Positions 35,301 to 45,697 of a stretch of DNA of 64,000 bases are shown here, piece by piece. Where the stretch lies: the NCBI GenBank assembly GCA_036873135.1, contig JAPTYO010000018.1, positions 8,733,503 through 8,797,502 of the forward strand, in the 5' to 3' direction. The number at the start of each line of letters is the position of its first letter. Within the stretch, counting starts at the first letter, position 1. A program made the position numbers and the translations under genes. Below the pieces are notes generated by a model. The model was not told the DNA's origin and made no database searches. It saw only the letters and a program-made list of their open reading frames with translations. The stretch is from Clarkia xantiana subsp. parviflora (taxonomy: Eukaryota > Streptophyta > Magnoliopsida > Myrtales > Onagraceae).

Positions 35301-36791
35301 TCTTCAATTGGTTGCAAATGGGTATTTAAGGTCAAATACAATTCTGATGGTTCCATTGAAAGATACAAAGCAAGGTTGGTTGCCAAGGGATTCACTCAAA
35401 TTGAAGGGACTGATTTTAATGAGACATTCTCCCCTGTAGTCAAAATGGACACAGTGAGGATCATATTAGCTTTGGCAGCTTCCAAATCATGGGGATTGTA
35501 CCACATGGATGTAAACAATGCATTTCTTCAAGGTGATCTAAATGAAGAAGTGTATATGGACATTCCCCAAGGTTTCAATCATTCCAAGTCTCTTGAGGGA
35601 TATCCCAAATTTGTGTGCAAGCTTAACAAGTCCTTATATGGTCTCAAACAAGCTTCAAGACAATGGAACATCAAGCTCACTCAAACCTTATTGAAGAATG
35701 GTTACAAACAATGTGCCTCAGATCATTCCTTGTTCACCAAGATACAAGGTGATGACAAAGTTTTTCTTCTCACCTATGTTGATGATCTTCTAATCACTGG
35801 CTCCAACACCAAGATGATCAATCAATTGAAGAACACACTCCAAACACACTTCAAATTGAAGGACTTAGGAGATTTGAGGTACTTTTTGGGACTTGAAGTT
35901 GCAAGGTCAGATAGAGGTCTTGTAATCAACCAAAGGAAGTATGCAATTGAGCTCATTGAAGATGCTGGCCTAGGGGCTGCAAGGCCTGCTGAAACCCCTA
36001 TAGAGTTCAATGTCAAACTCACTACACATGAGTATGACAAAGCAACTAATTCAAACATTGATGATACACTCTTGGAGGATGCCACTTCTTATAGGAGGAT
36101 CATTGGCAAATTGCTATACCTTACCATGACAAGGCCAGACATTAGCTTTTCAGTGCAAAGACTCAGTCAATTTGTTGACAAGCCAAAGAAGTCCCATCAT
36201 GATGCAGTCATAAGAGTCATCAAATACATTAAAGGCACTCCAGGGCAAGGATTGATCTATCCTTCCAACAACAAGCTCAATTTGAGTTTGTTTTGTGATT
36301 CTGATTGGGCTGCTTGCCCTTTTAGTAGGAAATCAGTGAGTGCTTATTGTGTCAAGCTAGGAGAAGCTATGATAGCCTGTAAGGTAAAGAAGCAAGACAC
36401 AATTTCCCTATCAAGTGCTGAAGCAGAGTATAGATGCCTAAGAGTTGCAATTCAAGAGGCACTTTGGGTGGGAAGAATCCTTAAGGAACTTGGCATACAA
36501 GTAAATCTTCCTATCCCAATCTACACAGATAGCCAAGCAGCTGTGAAGATTGCAAAGAATCCCATGTTCCATGAGCGCACCAAGCACATTGAGCTAGACT
36601 GCCACTTCACAAGACATCATATTCAACAAGGATTCATAGGTGTCCATTACATTCCTTCAAAGGAACAACTTGCTGACTTGCTTACCAAGGCATTGGTCAA
36701 GAGTCAACACTTAGCTTTGCTAAAGCTATATGGAATCAAGGATATGTTCCAAGAAAGAAGAGAAGAAGAAGAAAAGGATGGGAGAATATAG
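32340..36791 (+). CDS. gag-pol: Gag-Pol polyprotein of Copia F (1483 codons, intact)
   Basis: Encodes particle protein and all enzymes for copying RNA to DNA and inserting it. Order typical of Copia: Gag with NYHVWSTSIREGLLVKNKLG (about 30-50); Gly/Arg-rich stretch (235-275); zinc knuckle CX2CX4HX4C (286-299); protease DSGAT (D397); integrase zinc domain starting at WHRRLGH (529-), catalytic D589, D652, E688 (last two 35 residues apart); RT with QMDVNNAFLQGDL-like region and YVDD (1146-1149); RNase H D1320, E1361, D1397. No stop or frameshift. The TAG stop lies inside the first five bases of the 3' LTR. Length is normal for the superfamily. The exact Copia clade is not assigned. Confidence 0.96.
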   Translation: MAQETNVDDPLYIHPSDTTGHMLIPFQLQGTSNYHVWSTSIREGLLVKNKLGFIDGTFTRLDVNVNDRVKWDRANAIVKAWLRNTVAKDLVNGLFYNTTASSIWNDLKEMFDKVDGTQIFQLTREIYQTSQSVLSITEYFAKMKQLWGALASIDDLDLQCAGDIAIVNEHKEKQKLMAFLLGLNDSYGHIRSTLLMRQPLPSLSIAFSVLVQEESQRTISGSIGDVGEATALFTGKHPSYGGGRGNGRGYARGRGFARGNGNGIGRVNGFGRGNFNPSSQRPLNTCNYCGKRGHIEDNCYIKHNYPYDHPIHQTNPNAPKRNWNSANIVEEGGNSSTIEHVAAKDKRIFHGTADKRIQHVAAHIDHFDHSPLSFEDMDQAHVNMAGISSDSMVWIVDSGATNHITHQVEWLHDLKKSDSDHQYVHLPNGHKCKVTHVGSCSFSSGFTLTNILLVPDFKFNLISVSRLPSQLNCKVIFTCDHVLLQGKSGKSMVIGEWNRGLYTLKDVVPSSPRKLAAACLENKDEVLRWHRRLGHVSEQYLNHLDVLGLNKTYGCIKQCTICPLAKQSRFSFPTSDSIASKPFDLVHMDLWGPYKVPTFKNNQYFLTIVDDHSRATWVYLMRHKSDTFLHIKNFLIMVKNQFGTMVKTLRSDNGTEFINSVCKGLLLQFGILHQTSCVHTPQQNGRVERKHRDILNIARAIRFQASMPLRHWGYCILNACYLLNRLPTSILKFKSPIEVLYGKTPSLHHLRTIGCLCFSTKLNNHDKFSPRAEPCILMGYSTSQKGYLVMNISNSVFHVSRDVHFHEDIFPFSMSKDALKALIPSCLGVKQPLEDFPPENPFHFDMDISTNTPPIEVVTPQMDDQAPPIEDQPPQQPIEEDAPQPSNLRRSLRIAQLHPPPPRRSARLAELKQRSSSNAIFGMEKYVSYDNLGPQYKCFLAALDKIKEPTTYKQAIKDPKWILAMKEEMQALQNNNTWELLELPQGKSSIGCKWVFKVKYNSDGSIERYKARLVAKGFTQIEGTDFNETFSPVVKMDTVRIILALAASKSWGLYHMDVNNAFLQGDLNEEVYMDIPQGFNHSKSLEGYPKFVCKLNKSLYGLKQASRQWNIKLTQTLLKNGYKQCASDHSLFTKIQGDDKVFLLTYVDDLLITGSNTKMINQLKNTLQTHFKLKDLGDLRYFLGLEVARSDRGLVINQRKYAIELIEDAGLGAARPAETPIEFNVKLTTHEYDKATNSNIDDTLLEDATSYRRIIGKLLYLTMTRPDISFSVQRLSQFVDKPKKSHHDAVIRVIKYIKGTPGQGLIYPSNNKLNLSLFCDSDWAACPFSRKSVSAYCVKLGEAMIACKVKKQDTISLSSAEAEYRCLRVAIQEALWVGRILKELGIQVNLPIPIYTDSQAAVKIAKNPMFHERTKHIELDCHFTRHHIQQGFIGVHYIPSKEQLADLLTKALVKSQHLALLKLYGIKDMFQERREEEEKDGRI
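36766..36786 (+). other. Polypurine tract of element F
   Basis: An almost pure A/G run ending GATGGGAGAA abuts the 3' LTR. It also encodes the last residues of the polyprotein. Confidence 0.8.
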
Positions 36792-37062
36792 AGTATATAA
36801 GTTGATATGCTCACATTGCATCTTGTCATTTACACTTGCATTTACTTCTATCATATCATTAGATGATTGTATAAGGTTATTATATGGTGCATATATCATG
36901 TAGTACATGTTACATGGTGTATGCACCTTGGTGCACCAAGTTGGGCACATAGGATAGCTAGTCCTAGTTGGTGATCCTTATCACCTAGTATATATAGTTT
37001 ACCTATTGCATTGTAATCCCTAATCATCAATCAACAAATGATTCAACCTTCCAAAGCTTTTA
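36787..37062 (+). mobile_element. Element F 3' LTR
   Basis: 276 bp, one difference from the 5' copy by eye. Followed by CCTCC and the rest of the antisense gene of C. Confidence 0.93.
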
Positions 37063-37261
37063 CCTCCGAACCTTGCTTCCTCCAACGCTGCTGAGGATCC
37101 TTCTTCCAACAAGGACCAAGCTTAATACTCTATCTTTCAGTCCTTGTAGTTTTTCTCCTTGATATTTTGTATCGAACCTCTTTGGCCTTCGGGCCTTTAT
37201 ATAAGTAGTTTATTCCAACTATTTTGATTCCGATAGTTATTTGCGCTATTTAAAGCGACTT

Positions 37262-37840
37262 TAGACTCGTTGCTCAGAGCGTTCCGATGCACCATTTAAG
37301 ATGACTTCATACATCCTTCCGACGCTTTACTCGAGACTTTACCACTTAAGGTTTCTCGTCCCATCTGGATTTCACCACTTAAGGTTTCTCGTCCAATCGG
37401 GACTTCACCACTTAAGGTTTCTCGTCCAATCGGGACTTCACCACTTAAGGTTTCTCGTCCAATCGGGACTTCACCACTTAAGGTTTCTCGTCCTTGCCTT
37501 TCAAGGCCATTTTCCACATCACTCAAGATGATTTTTCACACCCCTTAGGGCTTTTACCGCGCCGAATCAGACGACTTTAATCGTACCCTTTAAGGGCTTT
37601 TATCGCGCCTTTACCAGACGGCTTAATCGTACCCTTTAAGGGCTTTTATCGCGCCTTTACCAGACGGCTTAATCGTACCCTTTAAGGCTTTTTGCCGCAT
37701 CATATAGACGACTTACGCGGACCTGCTAAGGCTTTTTCGTACCCGTTAAGGCTTTTGGCCGCATCATATAGACGACTTAAGCGTACCTCGTAAGGCTTTT
37801 CTCGTACCTCGGAAGGCTTTTGTCGCGTCCTTCAGGACGT
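37262..37840 (-). repeat. Tandem repeats between integrase and the antisense gene of C
   Basis: Five units of about 32 bp (TTCACCACTTAAGGTTTCTC core, 37335-37495), then longer units with CCCTTTAAGGGCTTTTATCGCGCC and a third type with GCATCATATAGACGACTTA. Same location as the repeats in B and D, and a CCTTAAGTGGTG core shared with B. Confidence 0.85.
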
Positions 37841-37963
37841 CTTACTAATAATTAGAATACATCTAAAAACAATTTGATCGGAAGTAACTTCTTTTATTAA
37901 TAACTCAAAGCTTTGCTTACATCGGATTGATAGATAACTTGCGCCATTCGTGGCGACTTAATA

Positions 37964-40900
37964 TCAAACATGATACTTCTTTAAGTGTTCGCCACTGAAG
38001 GAATGCTTCAACGTCTTGCCATCAAGGTCCTCTAGTTGTATGCATTGGGTTCTGGCATCCCTACGATCTTGTAAGGTCCCTCCCATTTTGGCGATAGCTT
38101 GTTGATCCGATCTTGATGAATGAACTCGTTCCTCCGCCAGACAAGTTCTCCAACGAAGAACTGTCGGGACTTGACACGCGATTATAATATCGGGCTGTTG
38201 CCAGACGCATCCGAGCCTGAACTTCATCAGCCTTCCACCTTTTCTCCTCGAGCAAGTCTAAGTCTAGACGTCTCATTTCCTCGTTCGTCAGAGGTTCGTA
38301 ATATTTCGCGCGATGGGACGCCACCGCTATTTCCACGGGAGCGACTGCCTCCGTGCCATAGACCAGGCCAAACGGAGTTTCCCCCGTTGATTGCTTGGGT
38401 GTTGTTCTAACAGCCCACAGCACATTCTCGAGCTCATCCAGCCAATGGCCCTGCAAGGCGTAGACTCTCTTCTTCAAGCCATCCATCACGATCTTGTTGG
38501 CTGATTCTACTTGACCATTGGTTTGAGCATGGCGGACTGAAGCGGTCCGATGCTCGATGTTTAATTCCTCCAGGTACTCCTTCAACTGAGCCCCATTGAA
38601 CGGAGGGCCATTGTCGCTGACCAACACTCGAGGAACCCCATACCGGGATATGATCTGAGTTTGAAGGAACTTGAGGATCTGTTGTCCCGTCGTCTTGGCC
38701 AATGCTTTAGCCTCTATCCATTTTGAGAAGTAATCGATGGCCACGAGCAAATACTTGCACTGACCTTTCGCTTGGGGAAGAGGTCCCACCAAATCAATCC
38801 CCCATTGCGCGAAGGGCCAAGCACTCCTGATGGGCATCAAGTCCGCGGCGGGGGCCACGATATTTGGAGCGTACCTTTGGCATGCATCGCAGGATCGGAC
38901 CATTGCTGTCGCTTCCTTGTTCATCGAAGGCCAATAGTAGCCTAAGTTCAATGCCTTCCTCACGATGGATCGGGCCCCTTCATGACAGGCCGCGACTCCC
39001 TCATGTAGCTCTCTCAGGATCCGATTTGTATCCGGCTCCACCACGCATTTCAGGAAAGGCTTCACATGCCCCCTCTTGTATAACTGGTTGTCCACCATCA
39101 CATAGTCGTTCGCAATTCGACGCAGCCTGACAGCTGCCACATCATCATCGGGGAGCGCCCCCGTAGTCAGGTATATGACCATCGGGGTCATCCAGGTGGG
39201 TTTCTCTTCTTCCTCCGATCCTGCTTCCACAGCGTATACCTCCGATGGATCGATGGTTGAGATGATCACTCTCTCCATGAAATGCACCTTCCGATTCTAC
39301 TCAGGGACCACTCCTAGAGCAAACTTGCTTAGGGCGTCTGCCTCCGCGTTTTCTTCCCTCGGGATTGCCTCGATATCGAAGCTTTTTAAGCCTCCCTTCA
39401 AGGTCTGCACCTCGTGCAAATACTTCCTCATCGTCGGGCTCTTGGCTTCGTAGTTCCCCTGGACCTGATTCACGATCAAGCTGGCATCGCACTTTACTTT
39501 CAAATGGTCGGCCCCCGTACCCTTGGCAATCTTGAGGCCCGTGATGAGAGCCTCGTACTCCGCTTCATTGTTGGTGGCCTTGAATGTCAAAGCCAGAGCA
39601 TATCGCAGGGGCTCGCCTCCACCGGGCGGTATCAATACGAATCCTGCCCCCGATCCTTCTACACTTGATGAACCATCAGTGTACATCTCCCAAGTGTTCT
39701 CCTCATTTGGCTGTTCTGGCTGCTCTGTTATCGGGGCTTGTTCTGCTATCGGGACCTCCATGGTTGCCCCCTCTGCGGGACCCGTTACTTCCAGATCGGG
39801 TGCCGTAGACTCAGCTATAAAATCCGCCAATGCCTGGCCCTTAATAGCAGTTCGTGGAGCAAAATGTATTCGGAACTCCGTAAGCTCGATGGCCCATTTC
39901 ACCAATCTCCCCGACGCCTCCGGTCGGTTCAAAAAGTGCTTCAAGGGCTGATTGGTCAACACTGTAACCTCGTGTGCATGGAAATAAGGTCGGAGCTTTC
40001 GAGCGGCCACAATTAACGCAAAGAGATACTTCTCAATGGCGGGATAGTTCATTTCTGATTTGGCAAATGACTTGCTTACATAATTGACAGGCACTTGGTT
40101 GCCCTTGACAATCTTAATCAAAACAGAACTAACAGCAACATCAGAAACAACCAAATAGAGATAAAGCGGCTCGCCTGGAGCTGGTTTTGCCAATGGCGGG
40201 AGGGTACGGAGATGCTGCTTGAGTGCCTGGAATGCCTCCTCACACTTGTCGGACCATTCAAACTTCTTGTGAGCCCTTAGCACATCAAAAAATGGCATGG
40301 CTCTGTCACTTGCCTTGGATAAGAATCGATTCATCGCGGCCAACCGGCCATTCAATACTTGAACCTCCCGATGAGTCTTCGGAGACTGCATCTCCTCGAT
40401 TGCTCGCAGCTTCTCAGGATTCACCTCAATTCCTCTCTGGCTCACCATGAACCCTAGGAACTTCCCCGAGTTCACCCCGAACGCACACTTGTCTGGGTTC
40501 AACCGAACCTGGTGAAACCTCATCCGTTCAAACGCTGCCGCCAAGTTTTGTACGTGGTCTCCTGCCTGTCGGGACTTCACGAGCATGTCATCCACATACG
40601 CCTCCATAGTCTTTCCCAACATGTCTCCGAACAACTTGTTTACCATCCGCTGGTAAGTTGCTCCGGCATTGATCAATCCGAAAGGCATCACGTCGTAGTG
40701 GTAGACATCGCTGTCGGCGTAAAAAGCTGTGTGGAGGGCGTCCTCCTTCGCCATCTAGATCTGGTTGTACCCGGAATAGGCATCCATGAAGCTCAGCAGC
40801 TCATGTCCCGACGTGGCATCCACCAGCTGGTCAATCCTCGGGAGCGGGTAGCAATCCTTCGGGCAGGCCTTGTTCAAGTCGCGGAAATCGACACACATCC

Positions 40901-43630
40901 GCCACTTCCCGTTACTCTTTCGTACCAGGACTGGGTTAGCGACCCAAGTCTGGAATCGGAGCTCCTTGATGAATCCAGCGTCGAGCAGTCTGCCCACCTC
41001 TTGCTGGATCGCGATTCTCTTGTCCGCGCCCATCGGACGTCTCCTCTGCGCGATAGGCTTGATAGCGGGGTCAATCTTCAGCTCGTGCACAATCACGTCG
41101 GGACTGATTCCTGGCATATCACTCGGGGACCAGGCAAACAGCTCCTTGAACTCTTTCAGAAGCTCGATCAACTCTCGAGCTCTCTCGTCTGACAGAGCAA
41201 CTCCGATCTTCACCTTCCTTCGAGGTCCATCAATCTCAACCTCCTTCAGATCCACCATGGGGGCGGGACGTCCAAACTCTTCTCGGGGATCAACATCGGT
41301 CTGTAAGACAGCCATGGCTTCCCTTCTTCTCCTTCGAGTGGCGTTAACATAGCACTTTTGTGACGCCACTTGGTCGCCCTTAACCTCTCCAACACCGTGG
41401 TCGGTCGGGAACTTCATCTTCTGGTGGACAGTTGAAGCAACTTCCATGAGAGGGTTGATGGTGGTCCTCCCGATAATGGCGTTATACGTTCCCGCCGATT
41501 CTACCACAACGAAACCCACGTTCCGCCGTTCCATCTTCCAACCACTACCAAACTCTACCGGTAAGGTAATCATCCCCACCGGATAGGAAGTCGATCCGGA
41601 GAAGCCCACCATCGGGAAGTTCACCTGCGTCAGGTCCTTCTTCGTCTTACCCATGGCCTCTAGGGCATCCATGAAAAGAATGTCGGAGGAGCTCCCTCCG
41701 TCTATCAGGATCTGCTTCATCTCGAATTCGTCAACCTCCAGGGTCACGACCAAGGCGTCATCTTGGGGGCTCTCCACGCCTATCAAATCCTCCGCCGAGA
41801 AAGAAATCACCATTTCCTCCTTAAGAGTCCACGACCGGGACCTCTTGCCTAGCACCACAACAGCGGAGATGCGAGAAGCATAATTTTCCAGGGAAGCAGT
41901 GGTGTCACCTCCCGCTACCATTCCTCCGTGAATAACGTTAATGGTCCCCCGTCTCTCCTTACGGGCACCGGAACCAGAGGGCTCCGACTCGACCTTCTTC
42001 TTCTTCGGGGATCGATCACGGGACTTGGAACGGGACCGCGACCGACTTTTGGAACGGGATCGGCACCTTCCCCTTCCGACGAACTCCTTCAGCTTTCCCT
42101 TCTGGATTAGCTTTTCTATCTCCTTCTTCAGCTCCCGACAGTTATCCGTGTCGTGACCATTGGCTCGATGGTACCGACAATAACGATCAGAGCGACCTCC
42201 CAAGAACTCTCCTTCCTTCCTCGGGGGGTATCGGGCAAGACCCTGCCGATCCATCACAGCCAGCACGGAGGTCATCGAGCTGTTGATGGGGACACTACGA
42301 CCTTCGCGGTTATCCTTCTTCGGAGGACGCCTGTCCTCCCTTCTCTCGGGGCGACCACGGTTCCTACTCTCCTCCGACTTGTCGTTCCCTTTGCGATCAT
42401 CCGACAGCTTGGACGATGGCTTTCCTCTTCCCGACTTCGGAGGATCGAGCTCTCCGGCAGCAATCTTCGACTCCTGGACGTCTATTTGCTGTTTCACCCT
42501 CGCTTGCAGGGCTCCATACTCCATACAGCCTTCGCGGCTACACTGTGCATTAGGTCGGAACCATACGGAGCAGTAAGGTTCCGCAGGAAAGTGCGGATGG
42601 TCTCACCCTCCGATATCTCTTCATCGATCTCCGCGACACTCGCAGTGAACCGTTGGTAGTAGTATGCCAACGATTCATCGGGTCTCTGTACCACCTGGGT
42701 CAGGGACCTTACACTCTTCAGGAGACGCCTGCGGCCCTGATATTGCTTGATGAAGCGGTCATGCATGTCGGTCCAGCACGTAATGCTTCCCGGCGGTAGA
42801 CTGAAGAACCAAGTCATGGCCCTTTCTCCCAAGGTTATCGGGAACAATGAGCATATGAGGTCATCGTTCGAAGTCCTACCCATACAGGCCTGGACATGTC
42901 TCTGAACATGGCGAACCGGGTCTCCTTCACCATCATACTCCTTGATGGCTGGTATTCCTAGCCCGGGCGGGGCGACAGTATCTATTAGTCGCGGAACGAA
43001 AGGATGGCTGGATCGATCCCTCAGCTCCGATGTCATTTGCTTATGATCGCCCATGCAGATGCTGACGATTTTCACCACCTGATCGGGGGTGATGGGGCCA
43101 TTCAGGGGAATGGTCCTGTTTTGCACTGGTCCGGGACCATCAACCACGAACTTCTCTGAGTACGCGGGCTCCTTACCCTTATTCCTGGGCTGAATCTCTT
43201 GAACTTCCTGTTCTTCTGGAACCACCCTCGAAGGGGGTGGAGGTAGCTCTTCTCGCGGAGGCAACTCCTCTGCCCTCCTGGCAGCCTCTCTCTTGTCTAA
43301 CAGAGCCTCCATGGCCGCCAAGAACATAGGCATAGCATCTGCTACTGCCTTGGCCAACTCCGAGTTTGAGGAAGAGCCTACTTCCCTTCGCGGGACTTCC
43401 TCTCTGTGCTCCACCGGGTTTGGGGGAGCATCCACCTCTTTTCGCGGGACATCTTGTCTCTTCAGCGTCGTGTCTCGGACTGAGACCTCCTCATCGCCAT
43501 GCCCCCCTGTCTGAGAAACAGCAGGGTATTCGCCTTGTTCAGCAATATGTTCCGGCAACGGGGAATTCACGGTTCCAGCGGGGCGAGAGCTTCCGGCCTG
43601 AACTTGCTTCTTCTTGCCACCACCGGCCAT
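37964..43630 (-). pseudogene. gag-pol: Gag-Pol of element C, broken
   Basis: Begins at ATG 43630 (MAGGGKKKQ) and runs leftward: Gag core, C-H-H-C knuckle, RS-rich domain (about 42000-42070), protease DGGSS (about 41690), RT with YVDD (about 40587), first RNase H, second RNase H (TDGSS, about 39675), integrase. Breaks: frameshift near 42500, nonsense TAG at the end of FMDAYSGYNQI (40755), nonsense near 39297, and at least one frameshift near 38190 in the C-terminal part. The terminal motif SGEHLKKYHV before TGA 37964-37966 is shared with B and D. Non-functional. Confidence 0.93.
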
Positions 43631-43666
43631 TGATCTGGTAGAAACTATTTTGGCTTTTTGTTAGTT

Positions 43667-43684
43667 TCCCATAGACGGCGCCAA
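43667..43684 (-). other. Primer-binding site of element C
   Basis: The complement TGGCGCCGTCTATGGGAA follows the 5' LTR end, as in B and D with one change. Confidence 0.8.
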
Positions 43685-44438
43685 TGTTGGATCACGGGCA
43701 AAGCTCTGTTACGTCCTTGACGGAAAGCTTGGACTCCTGGGCTCCGCGTAATCCTGCAAAAAGGGCATGACCTGGGTGGTGACTCAGAATCCCTCTCCGA
43801 TGCTTAAATGAGTATATGATCAATGGGGTGGCAGCAGTAATCTAAGTGCGTATTAGATGATCGTTTTCTGAGGTAACTTCCTCATTTATATAGGAGGGGA
43901 AGTTACTCAGTTACCTGTGACCGTGATTGGCCGTTTTGCCCATGATTCCGTATATCTCGCTACGATTCCGTATATCTCGTTCGGGATTCCGTAGATTTCG
44001 CCCCACGCTCCGCGTATCTTACCCATACTCCGCGTATCTCGGGCACGCCCTGCGTATCTCGGGGAGTTTATCTATATCTTTAACCGTTGTCCCACTACTC
44101 TATCTAGTAGGCGGGTTTCGCGGTTTTATCCTCTGATCACAAGTCTCGACTCCTGTCGGGGACTCCAGAGTTATCTCATTCTAGGTCACCATCCAGGACC
44201 CCTTGTCTCACGGGACGGGTCCAGCCTCTGCAGGGCATCATCGGGGCCTTTACTAAGGCATATCGGAGCCTACTCAGAGGCCTCTTGTCGGGAGCATTTA
44301 GCTCATACATCGGGACCGCTGAAGTCGGGACCCTTCGTACTGGGCCTCTGGGCCTTCCAGGCTTTTCACGAGGCACACTGGACCTACTCGCCGTCCATTG
44401 GCTGTTAACGGGGCTAACGATTATATCGGAACCCATCG
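43685..44438 (-). mobile_element. Element C 5' LTR
   Basis: 754 bp, reverse complement of 57537-58294 with few differences (one 210-bp stretch encodes an identical shadow peptide in both). The outer end reads CCCATC followed by G where the intact LTR has CCCATCA, so the first base is lost or changed. It is joined directly to antisense-gene exon 3 of E. Confidence 0.9.
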
Positions 44439-44977
44439 AGTACCCTTAGGGCACCAGATGATTTGACAATCGAAGTGTTGGTTCTTCCCAAAGACGTTGT
44501 AATATCCCGCCTTGAGAACGCGGGGGATTTCTCCTCGAAGGATGTACTTGATTTCTTGAACCCGCGTTTCCCGATCAGCGGGGATAAACTCCTTGGGAAC
44601 CAGTTTCATATATCTTTTAATAGCACGACGGACACGCTTACCTTCCTCGGCGGTAGTAACCCCGAAGGCTTGGTCAATTTCCTCCCTCCTGGCTCGCTTG
44701 GCCACGACCTGTTCTTCGGTCGGAGGGGCAGCAGATGGAGTGGTGGAAGAGGAAGCACCTTTCTTCAGCGACTTCCGCTTCCTCTTGGAGCCACCTGGGA
44801 CGGCATCAGTCTCGCCCTGCTTCAGAATGAGATGGGTCAGCAGAGAAGCCTTCTTGGCTGTAAAAATAAAAGACAAAGTGATTAGAAGAATTACCCAGCA
44901 ACTAAATCTTTGGAAACAGAATCGAGGAGCCGAACTCCGATGTGAATCAAGTCCTTCTCCATGAGCTTGTTGGCGTC

Positions 44978-45631
44978 TGATGGGCCCCGGCGAAGGCCGT
45001 CAAAGGCCCCTTAACGATTGGCAAACGGCGACTAGGCCTGGTGGGCTAGGAGCTGGGCTGCTGGAAGGCTAAGGTCTCCGACGGAAGGAGGCCCCGACAT
45101 TGAATGGCCCCGAGCAGGTATGGCTCCGATAGGGAAGAGCCCCGAAGATATCGGACCTGGACGTAGTCGGTCCCGATATGGGAGTTGATACCACTCCCCG
45201 ACATCGAATCCTCAACGATGTAACTTGGGAGTCTCCGATAATGATCGAGACTCGCCAGTAAGAGCACAATCCCGGAAATCTCGCCATGATCACAGTAGTG
45301 GTATAATGGGCGAGATATGTGGGATACGAATAACTGTACAAGATACGTGGCAAGATATACGGCGAGATATGTGGGATAGTGGATCACAATCCAACCGCCT
45401 AATCAGGTAACTGGGATAGCCTTTCCTCTATAAAAGGAGGGAAGTTATTCCAGATTAGGGTTACGTTTTTTGACATACACACAAATACTGCTTGCTTGAT
45501 CTGTTGACCACCGTACTTACGTTAAGCATCGGAGAGGGATTCTGGGCCACCGCCCTCTATTCCCCTTCTGCAGGATTGCGAGGAGCTAAGGAATCCGTCA
45601 CCGTAACCGGAGTTCCCGTCGTGATCCAACA
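44978..45631 (+). mobile_element. Element D 5' LTR
   Basis: TGATGGGCCC...GTGATCCAACA. TATA box TATAAAA at 45429-45435. R/U5 block GTTAAGCATCGGAGAGGG. Imperfect GAGATATGTGGGATA repeats at 45311-45375 upstream of the TATA box. Confidence 0.96.
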
Positions 45632-45632
45632 T

Positions 45633-45650
45633 TGGCGCCGTCTGTGGGAA
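45633..45650 (+). other. Primer-binding site of element D
   Basis: TGGCGCCGTCTGTGGGAA, two bases after the LTR end. Confidence 0.85.
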
Positions 45651-45697
45651 CGCAACAAAAAGCCAAAAGTAAGTTTGCTTCCCTCTGATTCCATACC

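Larger units (their letters stand above)
31314..37062 (+). mobile_element. Element F: complete young Copia retrotransposon with TA...TA LTR ends
   Basis: 5.7 kb. LTRs of 276 bp (31314-31589, 36787-37062) differ at one position by eye (GGCTTTTA versus AGCTTTTA near the end). Perfect target duplication CCTCC (31309-31313, 37063-37067). A Met-tRNA primer site, one uninterrupted Gag-Pol frame and a polypurine tract are present. With these borders the LTRs start TATAGAG and end CTTTTA, i.e. TA...TA instead of TG...CA. It has everything an autonomous element needs. Confidence 0.95.
30106..37125 (+). pseudogene. Antisense gene of element C, exons 3-4, truncated and interrupted by Copia F
   Basis: Exon 3 follows a T-rich acceptor (TTTTTGCAG, 30105): AKKVSLLTHLILKQGETD, a basic patch KRKRKSLKK, then AGYYNVFGKNQHFDRQIIW. 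An internal deletion near 30812-30840 removes the end of exon 3, intron 3 and the start of exon 4. Exon 4 is a coiled coil with G-H-E-E-G and G-R-E-E-G repeats (30960-31070) and an acidic tail. F is inserted at 31313/37068 with CCTCC duplicated; the tail resumes at 37068 and stops at 37123-37125. Exons 1 and 2 are absent. Confidence 0.75.
30051..44438 (-). mobile_element. Element C: minus-strand Tat retrotransposon lacking its 3' end
   Basis: Reading right to left: 5' LTR (43685-44438), primer site, gag-pol (to 37964), tandem repeats, then the antisense gene (exon 4 and part of exon 3 on the plus strand) up to the end of its second intron at about 30064. A few filler bases (30051-30063) lead into host DNA. 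Exons 1-2 of the antisense gene, polypurine tract and 3' LTR are missing on the left. Carries Copia F. Same family as E. Confidence 0.85.

Noticed and set aside
40512..41192. 226-codon plus-strand frame and similar long frames opposite gag-pol (e.g. 11847-12440, 46028-46579)
   Set aside because: Shadows of the conserved RT and Gag coding strands; no independent domain.
43927..44136. 69-codon frame repeated exactly at 57843-58052
   Set aside because: It lies in the U3 of the C/E LTRs, and identity reflects LTR identity, not coding.
45046..45387. 113-codon minus frame repeated at 55519-55860
   Set aside because: Lies wholly in the LTRs of D. Its position and repetition are explained by the LTR.
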